NCBI GenBank assembly: GCA_903927465.1 | Contig: CAIYMY010000015.1 | Coordinates: 1-52,987, forward strand | Reading direction: 5' to 3' | Source: an uncultured Rhodospirillales bacterium | Lineage (GTDB): Bacteria > Pseudomonadota > Alphaproteobacteria > Acetobacterales > Acetobacteraceae | DNA: 52,987 nucleotides | Part shown: positions 16,576 to 24,613 of the stretch, piece after piece | Layout of the letters: each line of letters opens with the position of its first letter | Position numbering within the stretch: position 1 is the stretch's first letter | Notes under the pieces: generated by a model | Databases searched by the model: none | What the model was told of the DNA's origin: nothing | The model's input: only the letters and a program-made list of their open reading frames with translations | Program-made: the position numbers and the translations under genes

Positions 16576-18558
16576 ATGAACGATCTATTTGGTCGCGGCG
16601 GTCCTCGGAAGGGGGAGGCTAGGCAGCAGGAAGGCTATTCCGCCAAGGATATTGAAGTGCTGGAGGGGTTGGAACCCGTCCGGCGTCGCCCCGGCATGTA
16701 TATTGGCGGTACGGACGAAAACGCGCTGCATCATCTGGCGTCCGAGATCATCGACAACGCCATGGATGAGGCGGTGGCCGGCCATGCCGACCGCATCGAA
16801 GTAACGCTGGAAGCCGATAATTGGCTGGTGGTGCGCGATAATGGGCGTGGCATTCCAGTGGACCCGCACCCGAAATTCCCGAAGCTCAGCGCGCTGGAAG
16901 TGATCCTGACCACGCTGCATTCCGGGGGCAAATTCTCCGGCAAGGCCTATGAGACCTCAGGCGGGCTGCATGGCGTGGGCTCATCGGTGGTGAATGCATT
17001 GTCTGAGCGGATGGAGGTTGAGGTCGCCCGCGACCGCACCCTGTTCACCCAGGTCTATTCACGCGGCAAGGCGATCACGAAGCTGAAGGATGCCGGCGCG
17101 GTGCAGAACCGCCGTGGCACCACCATTCGCTTCAAGCCGGACCCGGAGATTTTCGCCAAGCAAACCTTCCGCCCGGAACGGCTGTATCGCTTCTGCCGAT
17201 CCAAGGCGTATTTGTATCGCGGCGTTGAAATCCGCTGGGCCTGCGATCCTGCGCTGATCAAGGATGAAACGCCGGCGCAAGCGGTGCTGCATTTCCCGGG
17301 TGGGCTTTCTGACTTTCTGACTGCCGCTTTGGAAGGCCGCCCCACCGTGGTGCCCGCCGCCTGGTCGGGGGATGCTGAATTCCCCGAAGGCGCGGGGCGC
17401 GTGGAATGGGCGGCAAGCTGGGTGGAACGCGGTGATGGGTTTTTGAACACCTATGCCAATACCATCCCAACGCCGCAGGGCGGCACGCATGAAGCCGGCT
17501 TCCGGGCCGCGCTGGTAAAAGGCTTGCGCGCCTATGGTGAGCTCAAGAAGGAAAAGCGCGCTGCCAATGTGACGGCGGAAGATTTGCTCGGCCCCATTGC
17601 GGCGATGCTTTCGGTCTTCGTTCGCGAACCGCAATTCCAGGGCCAGACCAAGGATCGGCTGACCAGCCCAGAAGCAGCGCGCCTGGTGGAAATGGCCTTG
17701 CGCGATCATTTCGATCATTGGCTGACGGGTGACCCCGCGATGGCGGATAACCTGCTCGCCTTCGCCATTGAACGGGCCGAGGATAGGCTACGTCGGCGCG
17801 CCGAGAAAGACACGCCGCGCAAGACCGCGACGCGGAAGCTCCGCCTGCCTGGAAAGCTTTCCGATTGCGCGCGCGAAAGTGCCGAGGGCACGGAACTTTT
17901 CCTGGTGGAGGGCGATTCCGCCGGCGGTTCCGCCAAGCAGGCCCGTGATCGTGAGACTCAGGCCGTGTTGCCGTTGCGTGGCAAGATCCTGAATGTCGCC
18001 AGCGCCAGCGTGGAAAAGCTGCGGCAAAATCAGGAATTGAAGGATTTGATCGAAGCGCTTGGCTGCGGTGTCGGCGATCGGTTTGACTTCGCGAAGCTGC
18101 GCTATGGGCGCATTGTCATCATGACGGATGCCGATGTGGATGGCGCGCATATCGCGGCCCTTTTGCTGACCTTCTTCTACCGCGAATTGCCGGAATTGGT
18201 CCGCCAGGGCCGTGTGTTCCTGGCGCAACCGCCGCTTTATCGCCTGCAAGCGGGCGGCGTTTCCGTCTACGCGATGGATGATGCGGACCGCGAACGCGTG
18301 CTGAAGGCGCGTTTCAAATCCAACCAGAAGGTGGAGGTCAGCCGCTTCAAAGGGCTTGGCGAAATGCCGCCGGCGGCACTCAAGGAAACCACCATGGACC
18401 CGAAGAAGCGCACGCTGCTCCGCGTTATGCTCGCGCCCGAGGATCGGTCCTTTACCAGTGAAAGGGTGGAAGAATTGATGGGAAGGCGCCCGGAATTGCG
18501 CTTCCGCTTCATTCAAGAAAATGCCGGGCGTATCGCCGCCGAAGCGCTGGATGCTTGA
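16576..18558 (+). CDS. parE: DNA topoisomerase IV subunit B
   Basis: ATPase subunit of topoisomerase IV, which decatenates daughter chromosomes with ParC. The GHKL ATPase region shows DNAMDEAV, DNGRGIPV and GGLHGVGSSVVNAL. The TOPRIM domain has EGDSAGGSAKQ and MTDADVDGAHI, followed by the C-terminal FKGLGEMPP segment. At 660 residues it is a short type II subunit B without the long GyrB insertion. ParE rather than GyrB is supported by length, the LHSGGKFSGKAYETSGG pattern and the TOPRIM sequence. The start is ATG at 16576. Confidence 0.93.
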   Translation: MNDLFGRGGPRKGEARQQEGYSAKDIEVLEGLEPVRRRPGMYIGGTDENALHHLASEIIDNAMDEAVAGHADRIEVTLEADNWLVVRDNGRGIPVDPHPKFPKLSALEVILTTLHSGGKFSGKAYETSGGLHGVGSSVVNALSERMEVEVARDRTLFTQVYSRGKAITKLKDAGAVQNRRGTTIRFKPDPEIFAKQTFRPERLYRFCRSKAYLYRGVEIRWACDPALIKDETPAQAVLHFPGGLSDFLTAALEGRPTVVPAAWSGDAEFPEGAGRVEWAASWVERGDGFLNTYANTIPTPQGGTHEAGFRAALVKGLRAYGELKKEKRAANVTAEDLLGPIAAMLSVFVREPQFQGQTKDRLTSPEAARLVEMALRDHFDHWLTGDPAMADNLLAFAIERAEDRLRRRAEKDTPRKTATRKLRLPGKLSDCARESAEGTELFLVEGDSAGGSAKQARDRETQAVLPLRGKILNVASASVEKLRQNQELKDLIEALGCGVGDRFDFAKLRYGRIVIMTDADVDGAHIAALLLTFFYRELPELVRQGRVFLAQPPLYRLQAGGVSVYAMDDADRERVLKARFKSNQKVEVSRFKGLGEMPPAALKETTMDPKKRTLLRVMLAPEDRSFTSERVEELMGRRPELRFRFIQENAGRIAAEALDA

Positions 18559-18561
18559 AGG

Positions 18562-18589
18562 GCGCTACCCAGCGAAAGCCTGGGTGCGC
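18562..18589. terminator. Hairpin between convergent parE and ABC exporter genes
   Basis: Arms 18562-18572 and 18580-18589 form a gcgc/gcgc plus acccag/ctgggt stem with one bulged T. It begins 4 nt after the parE stop and includes the stop codon of the minus-strand gene, so it could act in both directions. There is no clear T-run. Confidence 0.4.
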
Positions 18590-20307
18590 ACCAGCCGCGC
18601 ATATAGCCCATCGGCAGCCATCAATTCCTGATGGGTGCCCTGTTCCACCGCGTGGCCCGCTTCCATCACGACAATCCGGTCCGCATCGCGCACCGTTGCC
18701 AGGCGATGCGCGATCACGAGTGTGGTGCGGCCTTGACGCAGCCGCGCCAGGGCTTCCTGCACCAGGGCTTCGTTCTCGGCATCGAGCGCGCTGGTTGCCT
18801 CATCCAGCAGCAACACACGCGGGTCACGGAGCAAGGCGCGCGCGAGCGCCAAACGCTGGCGCTGCCCGCCTGAAAGCCGATTGCCGCCGGGGCCAAGTTC
18901 CGTCTGATAGCCAGCGGGCAAGGCGCTGATGAAATCATGCGCCGCCGCAGCGCGTGCCGCCGCTTCAACCTGCGCCGCTGTGGCACCAGGCCGCCCGCAG
19001 GCGATATTGGCGAAGGCAGTGTCTTCAAAAATCACCGCATCCTGCCCGACATAAGCGAGGGAATCGCGCAAGCTTTCCAGGCTGAGGTCGCGGATATCCA
19101 CGCCATCCAGCAAAACGCGCCCTTCGGTCACATCATAAAGCCGCGGCACCAGGGCAAGGGCGGTGGATTTCCCCGCACCGGAGGGGCCGACCAGCGCGAC
19201 TGTCTGGCCCGGTTCGGCAGCGAAGCTAAGGCCCGCAAGCGCGGCATCGGGCACGCTTTCATAGCGGAAGCCGACCGCATCAAAGGCAATACGACCGCCG
19301 CCCGCCGGCAGCGCCACCGGGCTTGCGGGGCTGGCGATCTGGCGCGGCGTGTCAATCACGCCGAATACGCGCGCCAAGCCAGCAAGCCCTTCCTGCAACG
19401 CTGAATTCAAGGATCCCAAGGCGCGCACTGGCCGCGCGGCAATCAGCACCGCTGCGACAAAGCCCGTGAATTCACCGATGGTGCCCTGCCCGCTGGCGAC
19501 GCGAAACCCAACCACGCCCAGCACCGCCGCAACCGCCAAGCCGCCCAGCACTTCCAGCATCGGATCAAGCGAGGCGCGGGTGCGCTGGATGGTGAAAATA
19601 CTCTCCCGCAGCCGGGTGAACAGGGTATTGGCGCGCGCTTCCTCGGCGGCTTCCAGCCGGTAGCCCCGCACCACCCGTGCGGCGCCAAAGCTTTCCGTGA
19701 GCCTGGTTGCCGCATCGCCCACACGATCCTGCATGCCGCCGGAGGCACGGCGAATGCGCTTGCCAAGCTTTAGGATAGGCACCACGGCAATCGGGTAAAG
19801 CAGCGTCGCAATCAAGGACATTTTCCAATCGAGCCACAGCATGGACCCGATCAGGCCAATCAACGTCAGCACATCGGCAATGGCATTGATGGATTTTTGC
19901 AGCGCTTCGCGGATCAGCCCGGCATCAGTGGTGAAGCGCGCGGCATGGCGCGCCGGCGCATCCCGCGCCACATCTGCAAGGTCTGCCCGGGTCAGCGCCT
20001 TGAACAAATCGCGCTGGAGGTTTTCCACCACGCGCAGCACAACGGATTGCACGGCGACCGCCTGGCCGAATTGCGCGAGCGCCTTGAAGGAGGTGACAAG
20101 CACAATCACGATTGGGATCAGCCACACCACGCGCTGATCGCCCGCCGTGAACAGATCAAACGCCTGCTGGATGACAATGGGGTAAAGCGCGGTCGCGCCC
20201 GAGACGCCCAACGTGCAGAGCAGCGCAAGCAGGATGCCCCTGCCATGCTGGCGGACATAGGAACGCCAGAGCCGAAGGGTCAGCGTGCGGGTGGAGGTAT
20301 CATTCAT
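18565..20307 (-). CDS. ABC transporter, permease-ATPase fusion (MsbA-like exporter)
   Basis: Half-transporter of 580 residues. Its transmembrane domain (about 25-310) has six predicted segments. The nucleotide-binding domain has Walker A GPSGAGKST at 374-382, Q-loop near VGQDAVIF, signature LSGGQRQR at 478-485, Walker B VLLLDEA near 498-504, and the H-loop VIAHRLATV. It is of the lipid A/multidrug exporter type, and the substrate is unknown. The open frame extends to 20646 through intergenic DNA; ATG at 20307 gives MNDTSTRTLTLRLW and a family-length protein. It converges with parE with a 6-nt gap. Confidence 0.9.
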   Translation of the reverse strand: MNDTSTRTLTLRLWRSYVRQHGRGILLALLCTLGVSGATALYPIVIQQAFDLFTAGDQRVVWLIPIVIVLVTSFKALAQFGQAVAVQSVVLRVVENLQRDLFKALTRADLADVARDAPARHAARFTTDAGLIREALQKSINAIADVLTLIGLIGSMLWLDWKMSLIATLLYPIAVVPILKLGKRIRRASGGMQDRVGDAATRLTESFGAARVVRGYRLEAAEEARANTLFTRLRESIFTIQRTRASLDPMLEVLGGLAVAAVLGVVGFRVASGQGTIGEFTGFVAAVLIAARPVRALGSLNSALQEGLAGLARVFGVIDTPRQIASPASPVALPAGGGRIAFDAVGFRYESVPDAALAGLSFAAEPGQTVALVGPSGAGKSTALALVPRLYDVTEGRVLLDGVDIRDLSLESLRDSLAYVGQDAVIFEDTAFANIACGRPGATAAQVEAAARAAAAHDFISALPAGYQTELGPGGNRLSGGQRQRLALARALLRDPRVLLLDEATSALDAENEALVQEALARLRQGRTTLVIAHRLATVRDADRIVVMEAGHAVEQGTHQELMAADGLYARLVRTQAFAG

Positions 20308-20505
20308 GTTGCGCCGCTTATAGCCCCGGATGGGCCGGATGCCACGGAGCATTTTCAAGGCGGGTGGAACACCCGGCGGCTCGGAAAATACGACCAGATA
20401 AGGGCTTGCAAAGCAGGGTTCAGGGTGGTAGTTCTCTTTTTGTTCCTGTTGAGTGTGGCTGGATCCCCATCGCGTCGCACCCTTCCCGTTATCAGCGGGC
20501 GAGTT

Positions 20506-20530
20506 CGGGGGGAGGTTGTACCTCCCCCCG
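20506..20530. repeat. Perfect 11-bp palindrome upstream of the split permease
   Basis: Arms 20506-20516 and 20520-20530 pair perfectly around a 3-nt loop, with C/G-run arms like those of the ruvB-ruvA array. It lies in the roughly 265-nt divergent gap between the ABC exporter and the first permease gene, 43 nt before the proposed GTG start. It could be a regulatory hairpin or a REP-like element. Confidence 0.6.
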
Positions 20531-20572
20531 CCCTCTCTTGCGCGCTGCGCCCCAGTCTTGCAGTTTGCCCGC

Positions 20573-21100
20573 GTGTTACATGCGCTCCGCCGCCACGCCT
20601 CGCTCGTGGTCATTTTCCTGATTGCCGTCACAGCCGGGCTTGCCACCCTTCAATTGAGGGGCGCCGAGGCCTTCATGACGGCGCTTTGGCATGCCTGGGA
20701 CTTGTTCCTGTTTATCGTCCCATCACTTGTCGCGGGGTTGCTGCTGGCGGCTGCGCTTCGGCAATTGCTCTCCCCAGATGCGCTGGCGCGCTTGATGGGG
20801 GCGGAAAGTGGGATTTTCGGCCTGTTTATCGCAACACTGGTCGGCACGCTTTCACCGGGCGGCCCCATGGCGGCCTTTCCGCTGGTTCTGGTGCTGGCGG
20901 GTGCAGGGGCGGATCGGGGCGCGCTAGTCGCCTTCATCCTTGCCTGGTCGCTCAATGGCTTCCAAAAACTGCTGGTCTATGAGGCGCCGCTGCTTGGCCT
21001 TGATTTCGCGCTGCTGCGTACGCTGATCACCTTCCCCATGCCGATGATCGCGGGCTGGATAGCGCGGCGCGTGCCCATCGCCTGGGAGCCACCGAAATGA
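20573..21100 (+). CDS. Predicted permease, first half-size subunit (ArsP/DUF318-like)
   Basis: Membrane protein of about 175 residues with about five hydrophobic segments (SLVVIFLIAVTAGLATL, LFLFIVPSLVAGLLLAAAL, FGLFIATLVGTLSPGGPM, LITFPMPMIAGWI). The TLSPGGPMAAFPL motif resembles one half of DUF318/ArsP-type permeases. The preceding open frame reaches 20453, but those codons cross the 20506-20530 hairpin, so GTG at 20573 is proposed; a TTG at 20558 is also possible. It overlaps the next gene by 4 nt, and the two homologous halves probably form one transporter. The substrate is unknown. Confidence 0.7.
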   Translation: MLHALRRHASLVVIFLIAVTAGLATLQLRGAEAFMTALWHAWDLFLFIVPSLVAGLLLAAALRQLLSPDALARLMGAESGIFGLFIATLVGTLSPGGPMAAFPLVLVLAGAGADRGALVAFILAWSLNGFQKLLVYEAPLLGLDFALLRTLITFPMPMIAGWIARRVPIAWEPPK

Positions 21101-21612
21101 GCGGGCCGCAGATCATCCTTTGGGTCATTGCGCTGGCTGTGCTGGCGCTTTGCATGCGCCGCGGCATGCCCCAGGCACGGCGCGCCGTGGTCGAGACCAA
21201 TCGCGGTTTTTGGCGCATACTGCCCATGTTCTGCGTGGCCCTGCCGATGGCGGCGTTCTTGTCGGAGCTAGTGCCGGCCGATATCGCCACCGAATGGCTT
21301 GGCGATGATTCCGGCCTCAGCGGCATCATGATCGCGTCCTTGGCGGGCGGGATCATGCCGGGCGGGCCTTTTGTGACCTTCCCGCTGGTGATCACCTTCA
21401 GCAAGGCCGGCGCTGGTGTCGCGCAAATGACCGCGCTGCTCACGGCCTGGTCTGTCTATGCGCTGCACCGCATTCTGACGTGGGAATACCCGGTGCTGGG
21501 CTGGCGCTTTGTGGCGATGCGCTTGGCGTCGTCCTTTTTCCTGCCGGTGCTCGCGGGGCTGATCATGCAGGCGCTGCTGCCGTTTTTTGCGATTAATCTT
21601 GCGGCGCCTTGA
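21097..21612 (+). CDS. Predicted permease, second half-size subunit (ArsP/DUF318-like)
   Basis: Membrane protein of 171 residues. The GGIMPGGPFVTFPLVI motif and the following ALLTAWSVYALHRILTWEYPVLG segment parallel the PGGP motif and AWSLNGFQKLLVYEAPLLG of the preceding gene, so the two are homologous halves. Hydrophobic segments include QIILWVIALAVLALCM, the PGGP region and the C-terminal FFLPVLAGLIMQALLPFF. The ATG overlaps the upstream stop (ATGA), indicating coupled translation. Single-gene DUF318 permeases carry both halves; here they are separate. Confidence 0.75.
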   Translation: MSGPQIILWVIALAVLALCMRRGMPQARRAVVETNRGFWRILPMFCVALPMAAFLSELVPADIATEWLGDDSGLSGIMIASLAGGIMPGGPFVTFPLVITFSKAGAGVAQMTALLTAWSVYALHRILTWEYPVLGWRFVAMRLASSFFLPVLAGLIMQALLPFFAINLAAP

Positions 21613-21651
21613 GCCTATTCCTCGCGCGAAGCTGCGGCGGCGAAGCGGAAG

Positions 21652-21858
21652 CTAGCCCTGGCCTTTGGATTTTCTGAACGTCCTTATAGCGACATTCAAA
21701 CAGAGGGCTGTCATAACGGCGATCGTTACCACCAGAAAACTTCTGATCAGGAAGGGTTGCTCGCCGAAAACGATGCGTTCCACAGTCATTCCTATGAAAG
21801 CCGAAAATCCGGCAACCACTCCATCCAGGATGTTTACTTGGGATTTTCCCTCATTCAT
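21652..21858 (-). CDS. Small two-segment membrane protein, unknown function
   Basis: Encodes 68 residues starting MNEGKSQVNILDGVVAG. Two hydrophobic stretches (GVVAGFSAFIGM and FLVVTIAVMTALCLNVAI) flank a basic C-terminus (RTFRKSKGQG). A strong AAGGAGG lies about 10 nt before ATG 21858, which is why this internal start is preferred over the frame opening at 21942. I recognise no family. The codon use is less GC-rich than its neighbours. It stands alone between the permease pair and the pterin-like cluster. Confidence 0.55.
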   Translation of the reverse strand: MNEGKSQVNILDGVVAGFSAFIGMTVERIVFGEQPFLIRSFLVVTIAVMTALCLNVAIRTFRKSKGQG

Positions 21859-22067
21859 GGCTTGTGGCCTCCTTAAAAAGCCCTGGCACTCAAATCTACC
21901 GAGAGGCAACACCGTATGCTGCCGTGCGTGCTCTACATGCACGAAACATTGCGTCGCAACATCCTAAGCTTGCAGCGGGGCTGCGTTCAAGCTTTCCCGT
22001 GATGCAGCTCCGGCACGAAAGAAATCCGCTCTGGCGCGCCGGGCGCTGCTCAGGCATTTAGGCGCCG

Positions 22068-22856
22068 ATGGAACCCGCCTCACCCGCCGCCGACTGGTCA
22101 GCCTTGCTCGCGCACCGCGATGCTGGCGCGGGCGCCACTTTGCCGGATGGCCCATTCGCAGCGCTATTTGGCCCGGTGCTGGCGCCGCCCGCAGCGCCCG
22201 ATGGCTGCCGAGTGATCGGGCGGCTCGCGCAAACGCTTGATGGCCGGATCGCCACCGCTGCCGGGTCAAGCCAATGGATCGGCGGCCCGGGCGATATCCT
22301 GCACACGCATCGGCTGCGCGCGTTGTGTCACGCCGTGGTGGTGGGCGCAGGCACGGTGCGTCATGACAATCCGCGCCTCACCACGCGCGAAGTGCCGGGG
22401 CCGGATCCACTCCGCGTCGTTTTGGATACAGATCGCAAACTCTCGGCCGATTACGGCATTTTCCAGGGCGGGCCGCCAACCTTGCTCGTCTGCGCCGCCG
22501 ATGCCGGCGGGGCCGAGCATCACGGCCAGGCCGAAGTGCTGCGCCTGCCGCGAATTACGGGCGGCGGGCTCGCCATCCCTCCCCTACTCGCCGCACTCAA
22601 GGCGCGCGGGGCCAGCCGGATTTTTGTCGAAGGCGGCGGGCTCACAGTTTCGCGCTTTCTGGCGGCTGGCTGTCTTGATCGGCTGCATGTCACCGTGGCG
22701 CCTGTGCTGCTCGGTTCCGGCATTCCGGCCTTCACCTTGCCGGAAGTGGCGCGCATTGCCGATGGGCTACGCTTTGCCTGGCGCGTGCATGATATCGCGC
22801 CCGATATCCTGATTGATGCAGCGCTGGATCGCGCCAAGCCCGGGGGCCATCCATGA
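22068..22856 (+). CDS. RibD C-terminal-domain (DHFR-like fold) reductase
   Basis: NAD(P)H-dependent reductase of 262 residues related to the reductase domain of RibD. Family features are RLAQTLDGRIAT, the HTHRLRALCHAVVVGAGTVRHDNPRL pattern (split: HRLRALCHAVVVGAGTV then RHDNPRLTTR), RVVLDTDRKL, and FVEGGGLTVSRFLAAGCLD. No deaminase domain is present, so this is not a full RibD. First gene of the tightly packed 22068-26968 cluster; its stop overlaps the next start by 4 nt (ATGA). The neighbouring PTPS-like protein suggests a pterin rather than riboflavin intermediate as substrate; this is inference. Confidence 0.82.
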   Translation: MEPASPAADWSALLAHRDAGAGATLPDGPFAALFGPVLAPPAAPDGCRVIGRLAQTLDGRIATAAGSSQWIGGPGDILHTHRLRALCHAVVVGAGTVRHDNPRLTTREVPGPDPLRVVLDTDRKLSADYGIFQGGPPTLLVCAADAGGAEHHGQAEVLRLPRITGGGLAIPPLLAALKARGASRIFVEGGGLTVSRFLAAGCLDRLHVTVAPVLLGSGIPAFTLPEVARIADGLRFAWRVHDIAPDILIDAALDRAKPGGHP

Positions 22857-23836
22857 CCATCGCGCGCGCCTTATGGACGATTGCACCCGGCATCGCGGAA
22901 CTCCGCCCTGAGACCTTGCCCGCCCGCGCCCCGGATCAGGTGCTGGCGCGGATGATTGCATCGGGCATTTCGCGCGGCACGGAGCGGCTGGTGCTGGCGG
23001 GCAAGGTGCCGGAGAACCAATGGGGCGTGATGCGCTGCCCCTTGCAGGCGGGCGATTTCCCCTTCCCGGTGAAGTATGGCTACAGCGCTGTCGCGCATGT
23101 GGCCGAAGGCCCTGCGGCGTTGCAAGGCAAGCGCGTTTTCTGCCTGCATCCGCATCAGGATTTTTTCCTCGCGCCCGCTGCCATGTGCATCCCTGTCCCG
23201 GATGCGGTGCCGAATAGCCGCGCTGTGCTCGGCGCCAATATGGAAACGGCGCTCAATATCCTGTGGGATGCTCAACCCTTGCCCGGCGAACGCGCCTTGG
23301 TGATTGGCGCGGGCGTGGTTGGGCTGCTGGTCGCCTATCTGCTCGCGCGCATTCCGGCCATGGCGGTGACAATCATTGACCCCGATGCATCGCGCCGCGG
23401 CGTTGCGGAGGCGCTTGGCATCCAATTCGCCGCCCTGGAAGCCGCACCCTCCGAGCAGGAACTGATCATCCATGCCAGCGCCAATCCGGCGGGGCTGCGT
23501 CAGGCTTTGCAATGCGCAGCGTTTGAGGCGCGCATCATCGAAGCCTCATGGTTCGGGGCGCAGGAAGTGGCGCTACCATTGGGCGAGGCATTCCATTCCC
23601 GCCGCCTGCGCCTGATTTCAAGCCAGGTCGGCGCTGTGGCCCCGGCCATGCGCGGGCGCCGCAGCTTTGGTGAGCGTATGGCCCAAGCGCTCGGCCTGCT
23701 GGCGGACCCGGCGCTTGAAGCGCTGGTCGGCCCTGCCACTTCCTTCGATGATTTGCCCCAAGCCATGCCCAGCTTGCTCAACCCCGCCCCCGGCCAGCTC
23801 GCGCCGCTTTGCCCGCTGGTGACCTATGGTGCATGA
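22853..23836 (+). CDS. MDR superfamily (zinc alcohol dehydrogenase-like) oxidoreductase
   Basis: Medium-chain dehydrogenase of 327 residues. It has a GroES-like N-terminal part (ARMIASGISRGTERL, VKYGYSAVAHV) and a Rossmann domain with ALVIGAGVVGLLVAYLLAR. The classical Cys of GICGTD is replaced by SGISRGTE and the structural-zinc cysteine cluster is absent, so it is probably a zinc-independent or atypical member. Coupled to the RibD-like gene by an ATGA overlap. It is annotated in relatives as zinc-binding alcohol dehydrogenase; the substrate is unknown and probably belongs to the same pathway as its neighbours. Confidence 0.8.
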   Translation: MTIARALWTIAPGIAELRPETLPARAPDQVLARMIASGISRGTERLVLAGKVPENQWGVMRCPLQAGDFPFPVKYGYSAVAHVAEGPAALQGKRVFCLHPHQDFFLAPAAMCIPVPDAVPNSRAVLGANMETALNILWDAQPLPGERALVIGAGVVGLLVAYLLARIPAMAVTIIDPDASRRGVAEALGIQFAALEAAPSEQELIIHASANPAGLRQALQCAAFEARIIEASWFGAQEVALPLGEAFHSRRLRLISSQVGAVAPAMRGRRSFGERMAQALGLLADPALEALVGPATSFDDLPQAMPSLLNPAPGQLAPLCPLVTYGA

Positions 23837-23867
23837 AGCGCCGAATCGCACAGGATAAACCCCGCCC

Positions 23868-24284
23868 ATGTTCAGCCTGACCGTCGTTGATCACGTCATG
23901 ATCGCCCATTCCTTCCGCGGCGCGGAATTCGGCCCCGCCCAGCGCCTGCATGGCGCGACCTTCATTGTGGAAGCGGAATTCCGCGCGCCGAAGCTTGATC
24001 CCCTGAACCTGCTGGTGGATATCGCCGCGGCCAAGGTGGAACTCCGCCACATTCTGGACGGGTTCGATTATCGCAATCTGGATGCGGAACCGGTCTTTGC
24101 CGGGCAGAACACCACGACTGAACATCTCTGCCTGCATATCCATCGCTGCCTGTCTGCCGCGCTGGCGGAGGGCAAGCTAGGCGCGGGCGGCCAGGCCGTC
24201 ACGGGCCTCAAGGTGCTTTTGCGCGAAAGCCATATCGCTTGGGCAGCCTATGAAGCCGCACCGGGTGAGGAGCCGGCGGCTTGA
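23868..24284 (+). CDS. 6-pyruvoyl-tetrahydropterin synthase (PTPS/QueD) family protein, divergent active site
   Basis: T-fold protein of 138 residues of the PTPS/QueD family. The visible skeleton is FSLTVVDHVMIAHSF, RLHGATFIVE, LDPLNLLVDIAAAK, NTTTEHLCLHIH and a C-terminal LRESHIAWAAY. Canonical enzymes have a zinc triad of one His plus HGH, and a catalytic Cys before the HGH. Here His14 and His28 remain, but the third ligand is Ala30 (HGA) and the position of the Cys region reads GPAQRLHG. It may therefore have another chemistry than QueD. It lies 31 nt after the MDR gene. Confidence 0.8.
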   Translation: MFSLTVVDHVMIAHSFRGAEFGPAQRLHGATFIVEAEFRAPKLDPLNLLVDIAAAKVELRHILDGFDYRNLDAEPVFAGQNTTTEHLCLHIHRCLSAALAEGKLGAGGQAVTGLKVLLRESHIAWAAYEAAPGEEPAA

Positions 24285-24307
24285 GCTGATCACTGCCAAT
24301 GCCTCGC

Positions 24308-24342
24308 TTGATTGCAATGCAATCAATGATTACAATGATTGC
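24308..24342 (+). promoter_or_regulatory. Candidate autoregulated promoter/operator of the toxin-antitoxin pair
   Basis: A -35-like TTGATT (24308-24313) and a -10-like TACAAT (24331-24336) are separated by 17 nt. The same stretch holds a 19-nt palindrome at 24308-24326 (arms ttgattgc/gcaatcaa) and a second dyad at 24319-24342 with outer arms gcaatca/tgattgc. The tgattgca-type half-site occurs repeatedly. This layout fits repression by the ribbon-helix-helix antitoxin encoded 20 nt downstream. Confidence 0.6.
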
Positions 24343-24361
24343 ATCAGATAAGGGGCTCTTG

Positions 24362-24604
24362 ATGGCCAGCATCACCATCCGCAATCTTGATGAGGCGCTG
24401 AAGCGGCGGCTGCGTATCCGCGCCGCCGAGCATGGGCATTCCATGGAAGAAGAAGCGCGCGATATCCTCCGCCAGGCCATGAGCCGCCCTGCCCCCACCG
24501 CCGATCTTGGGCTGGCCATCCATCGCCGCTTCGCCGCACTCGGCGGCGTTGAGCTGGAACTGCCGCCGCGCGAGGCCATGCCGGCACCGCCGCGCCTCGA
24601 TTAA
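24362..24604 (+). CDS. FitA/VapB-type ribbon-helix-helix antitoxin
   Basis: Antitoxin of 80 residues. The N-terminal ribbon-helix-helix begins MASITIRNLDEALKRRLRIR and continues AAEHGHSMEEEARDIL, the FitA-like signature. The C-terminal part (LELPPREAMPAPPRLD) would wrap the toxin. ATG at 24362 is chosen because the upstream in-frame ATGs translate the operator. The toxin gene starts 9 nt after its stop. It is likely to bind the palindromes at 24308-24342. Confidence 0.85.
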   Translation: MASITIRNLDEALKRRLRIRAAEHGHSMEEEARDILRQAMSRPAPTADLGLAIHRRFAALGGVELELPPREAMPAPPRLD

Positions 24605-24613
24605 AGGGCCTCC

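Noticed and set aside
20308-20646. N-terminal extension of the ABC exporter to 20646
   Set aside because: The extra 113 residues run through intergenic DNA and the start of the divergent permease; family length is reached from 20307.
23868-24284. Calling the PTPS-like gene queD
   Set aside because: The HGH zinc motif reads HGA and the catalytic Cys region is missing, and it is not in the queuosine operon.
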